NCBI GenBank assembly: GCA_002771355.1
Contig: PCSU01000061.1
Coordinates: 1 to 9,350 of the forward strand
DNA length: 9,350 nucleotides
From: a candidate division WWE3 bacterium CG22_combo_CG10-13_8_21_14_all_39_12
GTDB taxonomy: Bacteria > Patescibacteriota > 4484-211 > GCA-002791395
Reading direction: 5' to 3'
Shown piece by piece: positions 6,905-9,350 of this stretch. Position numbers and translations under genes: made by a program. The notes below the pieces were generated by a model. It ran no database searches and was not told where the DNA came from. It saw nothing but the letters and a program-made list of their open reading frames with translations. The stretch's first letter is position 1. Each line of letters starts with the position of its first letter.

Positions 6905-7321
6905 ATGAAATTTGTAAGACAAGAAAACGAAATTATTATGAGGATTGAACGTGGAGAAAAGGTTGTAGAGTCCATTAAAGAGTTATGTATAACCGAAAAA
7001 ATTGAAGGTGGGTTTTTCTATGGTCTAGGTGCAGTAGATTGGGTGGAAGTCGCCCACTATAACGTTCCGAACAAAAAGTACCGTTCTCAGGAATTTGAAC
7101 AAGCTTTTGAGGTGACAAATCTCACAGGAAGCATAGGGGTGTTTGCTAGTGAGGTGGTTGTTCATGTACATATAACCCTATCTGACACTGAAATGAACGC
7201 GTTTGGTGGACACGTGGTTGAAGCAATTGTGTCTGGGACAATGGAAATTTTGCTCACACCGTTATCTCGACTCCAAAAAATAAGTGACGATTCTATTGGT
7301 CTTAAGATATTTGATCTATAA
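6905..7321 (+). CDS. PPC (DUF296) domain protein
   Basis: A 138-aa single PPC/DUF296 domain covering nearly the whole protein. Signs: the GFFYGLGAVDWVEVAHY strand-turn-strand (36-52), TGSIG followed by VHVHITLSD (about 89-97) and FGGHVVEA (about 103-110). The HxH and GGH histidines are the conserved, probably metal-binding ones. In plants the domain occurs beside AT-hooks in DNA-binding proteins. The bacterial stand-alone proteins form trimers and their role is not established; there is no AT-hook here. It follows the phosphatase by 6 nt without a Shine-Dalgarno, so translation probably depends on coupling to that gene. Confidence 0.85.
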   Translation: MKFVRQENEIIMRIERGEKVVESIKELCITEKIEGGFFYGLGAVDWVEVAHYNVPNKKYRSQEFEQAFEVTNLTGSIGVFASEVVVHVHITLSDTEMNAFGGHVVEAIVSGTMEILLTPLSRLQKISDDSIGLKIFDL

Positions 7322-7336
7322 TTTTGGTCAGTGATT

Positions 7337-7345
7337 TGGTAGAGT
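7337..7345 (+). promoter_or_regulatory. Extended -10 promoter of the pilin gene, predicted leaderless
   Basis: TGG+TAGAGT (four of six -10 matches with TGn) ends 6 nt before ATG 7352, the same spacing as at 6317-6332. The predicted transcript would start on the ATG. No -35 and no Shine-Dalgarno are visible in the 30-bp gap after the PPC gene. Confidence 0.45.
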
Positions 7346-7351
7346 ATAAGA

Positions 7352-7783
7352 ATGCATCAGCGATATGGGTTCACTTTGATTGAACTTCTCGTTGTGATTG
7401 TTATCATTGGTCTTTTGGCTGGAATAGGAATTGCTAGTTTTCAGGGTTCTATTGCGCGATCACAGATGGCAAAAATGGGAGCCGATATGAAAGAGATTGC
7501 TGAAGCTGCAAAAAAATGGAATATTGTTGAAGGTGGAGGAGTAACATGGCCTGCTGACGTTATACCAGATCTACCAAGTACCCTTATTTCTGCTGGTTAT
7601 TTGGAGTCATTTCCCCGTCCACCATGGCCAAATGGCAGATACGATTGGGAGAACTGGACTAATGGAACTATTCAACAAGTCACATGCAGAGACTGTTCAT
7701 CAAGTGGTGTTTTAGGTGCATGGATCCCAACGTATCATCTATGTATTCGCGGTGCATGTGTTGGCGGGACGCGTATTAATTGA
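7352..7783 (+). CDS. Type IV pilin-like/pseudopilin precursor
   Basis: A 143-aa class III signal protein. A 6-residue leader (MHQRYG) is followed by FTLIELLVVIVIIGLLAGIG, the canonical prepilin hydrophobic helix. Prepilin peptidase should cut between G6 and F7, methylating F7 and leaving the essential glutamate at mature position 5 (E11). The helix continues into an amphipathic stretch (36-56), then a small globular head rich in Trp and Pro with four cysteines (C112, C115, C131, C136) that could form two disulphides. This resembles GspG/PilA/ComGC-type subunits. No assembly ATPase, peptidase or platform gene is in the window, so it is an isolated subunit gene. The stop (TGA) lies 7 nt before the kinase start. 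A pilus, competence or secretion role cannot be told apart from sequence. Confidence 0.88.
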   Translation: MHQRYGFTLIELLVVIVIIGLLAGIGIASFQGSIARSQMAKMGADMKEIAEAAKKWNIVEGGGVTWPADVIPDLPSTLISAGYLESFPRPPWPNGRYDWENWTNGTIQQVTCRDCSSSGVLGAWIPTYHLCIRGACVGGTRIN

Positions 7784-7790
7784 CAACAGA

Positions 7791-9059
7791 ATGTTTAACA
7801 AGGAAATTGAAACTCTAAGTACTGAAGAGACATATAAGGCCAAACGTTTTTTAAAGATTTGGGAAGTTTTGTCGTGGTTTAGTGTTGCCATTGTTGTGGC
7901 GATGTTGGTTTTGCGTCCAACATTTCCATATGGACCAAAGGAAATCTGGATGGGGATGGTTGCGGTTCGTACATTATGGATGGTGGGTTATTATCATTTT
8001 TTTCCAGAAAAATACAGGTTACAAATAAGGTTTGTTATTCTTGAGACATTCATTTTTATTCTATTCGCTTTTGCGGTTATCCATATTGCTGGGGGAGTTG
8101 TCACTGATCGGTTTTATATTTTGATAATTGTTTTATTCTTTTTGGCCATTGGGTATAGTGCTCGTTTGATTTGGCCAGCTGCAATTTTTATCTTGGTGTT
8201 AAGTGTTGGATCATTTGCGGTTGACCCGAGCCAATGGGAAGGGGCTATAGATAGACCTACCACCACTGTCTTTAAATTGATAATGCCATTTATGGTTGCA
8301 TACATTGGGAGGTATTTAGCAAAAGAGGCATATGAGCAAAGAATAGCGAAAGAACAGTTACAACGGCTAGAGCATGATAGGCAAAATTTTATTAATTCTT
8401 CTGCACATGTTTTACGTACACCTATTACTGCAATTACCGGCACCATTGAACTGCTCGAACAAGAAAACTTAACAGAAAAAAGTGCTGATTATGTGCGGTG
8501 GATTAGGGAAAGTGCACAGTCTCTTAATAATGTTGTTGAAGAACTTTTAATAATTTCTCGTATTGAAGATGGGAATGCAACAATCCTAAAGTCTTCTATA
8601 AATATTGTTGAATTACTTACGACTATTCTCAATACATATAAGAAAAAAATAGATTCAAAAAATATTACGGTAACAACAGATTTTAACGAAAATACGATGT
8701 GTATATTTTCAAATAAGGTTTTGTTAGAACGAGTGTTTACAAATATTATTGATAATGCCGTTAAATTTACCCCGCAGTACAAGTTGATTCATGTGACAGT
8801 TGAACAAACCAAAGGTTCAATTTCTGTTGTAATTAAAGATACGGGAATAGGGATGGGGTTAAATTTTACCGATGAACTATATGAGAAGTTTAGACGTGAG
8901 CTTGATGCCCTAGATCAGCAGTACACTGGTGCGGGTCTGGGACTATATACTTCCAAGGTGATTATGGATGCACTTAATGGAACTATGAACGTCGAATCAA
9001 AAAAAGATGTTGGTACCACGGTTACGTTTGTATTTCCATCGAATGATGTAAAACCTTAA
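7791..9059 (+). CDS. Membrane sensor histidine kinase, orphan, atypical H box
   Basis: A 422-aa kinase counted from ATG 7791. The frame extends up to 7716, but that start would overlap the pilin by 68 bp, so 7791, 7 nt after the pilin stop, is preferred. There are six predicted membrane helices at about 24-42, 50-69, 79-100, 107-124, 127-145 and 158-176 with almost no extracellular domain, so it likely senses through the membrane. A short linker helix (178-200) leads to the HisKA domain with SSAHVLRTPITAI (203-215; phospho-His H206). HATPase_c follows: N box FTNIIDNAVKF (316-326), G1 DTGIGM (350-355), F box YEKF and G2 GAGLGL (380-385). The residue after H206 is Val where Glu, Gln or Asp is usual. 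No response regulator is adjacent. Autophosphorylation and signalling to an unlinked regulator are expected but not shown. Confidence 0.9.
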   Translation: MFNKEIETLSTEETYKAKRFLKIWEVLSWFSVAIVVAMLVLRPTFPYGPKEIWMGMVAVRTLWMVGYYHFFPEKYRLQIRFVILETFIFILFAFAVIHIAGGVVTDRFYILIIVLFFLAIGYSARLIWPAAIFILVLSVGSFAVDPSQWEGAIDRPTTTVFKLIMPFMVAYIGRYLAKEAYEQRIAKEQLQRLEHDRQNFINSSAHVLRTPITAITGTIELLEQENLTEKSADYVRWIRESAQSLNNVVEELLIISRIEDGNATILKSSINIVELLTTILNTYKKKIDSKNITVTTDFNENTMCIFSNKVLLERVFTNIIDNAVKFTPQYKLIHVTVEQTKGSISVVIKDTGIGMGLNFTDELYEKFRRELDALDQQYTGAGLGLYTSKVIMDALNGTMNVESKKDVGTTVTFVFPSNDVKP

Positions 9060-9261
9060 ATGGTTTGTAATGTTTTGGTAACCCAATCGTGATTGTCCTT
9101 CCAAGAATCCCAGACAGATTCTCCCCATTTTATTGCAAGTCCATGAAATTGCATTGGTGTTTTGTGGTTAATCACATGGGTAATGGTTGTTGTACCACGT
9201 TCAAGAGGTTGAGGGATTGTTAACGTTGGAAGGGAGTAAATATTAGAAACCATCTTGTTTA
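9056..9261 (-). pseudogene. 3' remnant of an unrecognised gene, cut by the insertion sequence
   Basis: The - strand reads as about 68 codons ending at TAA 9056, overlapping the kinase stop by 4 bp (convergent). The protein piece has a beta-like GTTTITHVINH stretch and a Trp-rich end (WGESVWDSWKDNHDWV) with no Shine-Dalgarno before its first ATG (9253). It looks like a protein's C-terminal end rather than a complete 65-aa protein. The frame runs straight into the IS-like terminal repeat at 9262, which would explain the missing 5' part. A distant SRPBCC-type C-terminus is possible, but I do not recognise the family. The alternative is a small intact gene starting at 9253, or a chance frame. Confidence 0.4.
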
Positions 9262-9287
9262 TGTAGGAACAAAAACGAAGTGCAACA

Positions 9288-9312
9288 CTTTAGGTAGAAT
9301 TCAGACCTAAAG
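9288..9312 (+). promoter_or_regulatory. Hairpin overlapping the ribosome binding site of the right-edge gene
   Basis: CTTTAGGT (9288-9295) and ACCTAAAG (9305-9312) form a perfect 8-bp stem with a 9-nt loop. The 3' arm includes the first bases of AAAGGAGG (9309-9316). In a transcript reading in from outside, this stem could hide the ribosome binding site. Such control is known from several insertion sequences. The stem is seen; the function is inferred. Confidence 0.5.
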
Positions 9313-9316
9313 GAGG
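9309..9316 (+). promoter_or_regulatory. Strong ribosome binding site deciding the TTG start at 9326
   Basis: AAAGGAGG, continuing TGA, lies 9 nt before TTG 9326. There is no ATG or GTG at a suitable distance in that frame, so TTG is taken as the start. Confidence 0.6.
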
Positions 9317-9325
9317 TGAAAAACG

Positions 9326-9350
9326 TTGCAGAAATACAAACATTTAAGTT
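9326..9350 (+). CDS. Start of a probable IS30-type transposase (3' cut by window edge)
   Basis: Only eight codons are visible (M-QKYKHLS, with TTG as start). The Y-K-H-L-S opening is typical of IS30-family transposases, which carry an N-terminal HTH and a DDE catalytic domain further on. The strong ribosome binding site and the IS-like end upstream support a real gene start. The fragment is too short for firm assignment. Confidence 0.45.

Larger units (their letters stand above)
9262..9350 (+). mobile_element. Start of an IS30-family-like insertion sequence (cut by window edge)
   Basis: The 25 bp at 9262-9286 begin TGTAG and end GCAAC. As I remember the IS30 left terminal repeat, it shares both ends and about 14 of 25 positions. 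About 40 bp inside is a strong ribosome binding site and a start whose first residues, QKYKHLS, match the beginning of many IS30-type transposases (Y-x-HL-S/T). The other terminal repeat and any target duplication lie outside the window. No database comparison was possible. Confidence 0.55.

Noticed and set aside
7716..7790. Upstream extension of the histidine kinase
   Set aside because: The added residues lie in the pilin's cysteine-rich end in another frame. The ATG at 7791, 7 nt after the pilin stop, gives a normal kinase N-terminus.
9051..9066. AAACC/GGTTT hairpin at the end of the kinase gene as a terminator
   Set aside because: The stem is only 5 bp and AT-rich, and no T-run follows directly.
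1..9350. CRISPR arrays, tandem repeats and rRNA
   Set aside because: No regularly spaced repeats, no long tandem repeats and no rRNA-like stretches were seen on reading both strands.

Overview
The window looks like a piece of bacterial chromosome, about 40% GC, carrying one end of a prophage-like element (left half), a short tRNA/host stretch, and the first bases of an insertion sequence at the right edge. UGA is used as a normal stop (terminase small subunit, pilin), so the code is standard. A compact recombinase of a type I associate with Patescibacteria (CPR), close packing, host starts without Shine-Dalgarno sites and a small orphan histidine kinase all fit a Patescibacteria-like host. 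That placement is inference, not proof.

Region 1 (left edge to about 4926, + strand) is a tight phage-type cassette. It holds the C-terminal part of a ParB-like/DNA methyltransferase protein cut by the window edge, a second DNA methyltransferase, terminase small and large subunits, and a large serine recombinase. The first four genes overlap or nearly touch, and two Shine-Dalgarno sequences lie inside the preceding coding sequence. No portal, protease or capsid gene follows the terminase. The recombinase does, directly preceded by a striking interrupted palindrome. This is what one end of an integrated phage, with terminase next to integrase, or a packaging-competent satellite would look like.

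Region 2 (4923-6017, - strand) is one AT-rich gene, convergent with the recombinase and overlapping it by 4 bp. Its C-terminal half reads as an Apea-type HEPN domain with an Rx4H motif. It is a candidate RNase/defence gene, either cargo of the element or its neighbour. The element's exact right end cannot be placed.

Region 3 (6183-9059) is host-like. It has tRNA-Gln(CUG) with encoded CCA on the - strand and, diverging from it, histidine phosphatase + PPC/DUF296 protein, then type IV pilin-like protein + six-TM histidine kinase. Several genes here have an extended -10 promoter ending 6-7 nt before the start codon, which predicts leaderless mRNAs.

Region 4 (9056-9350) holds the 3' remnant of a - strand gene that stops at a sequence resembling an IS30-family terminal repeat. 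This is followed by a hairpin, a strong ribosome binding site and the first codons of a probable IS30-type transposase. No convincing factor-independent terminator was found anywhere in the window.
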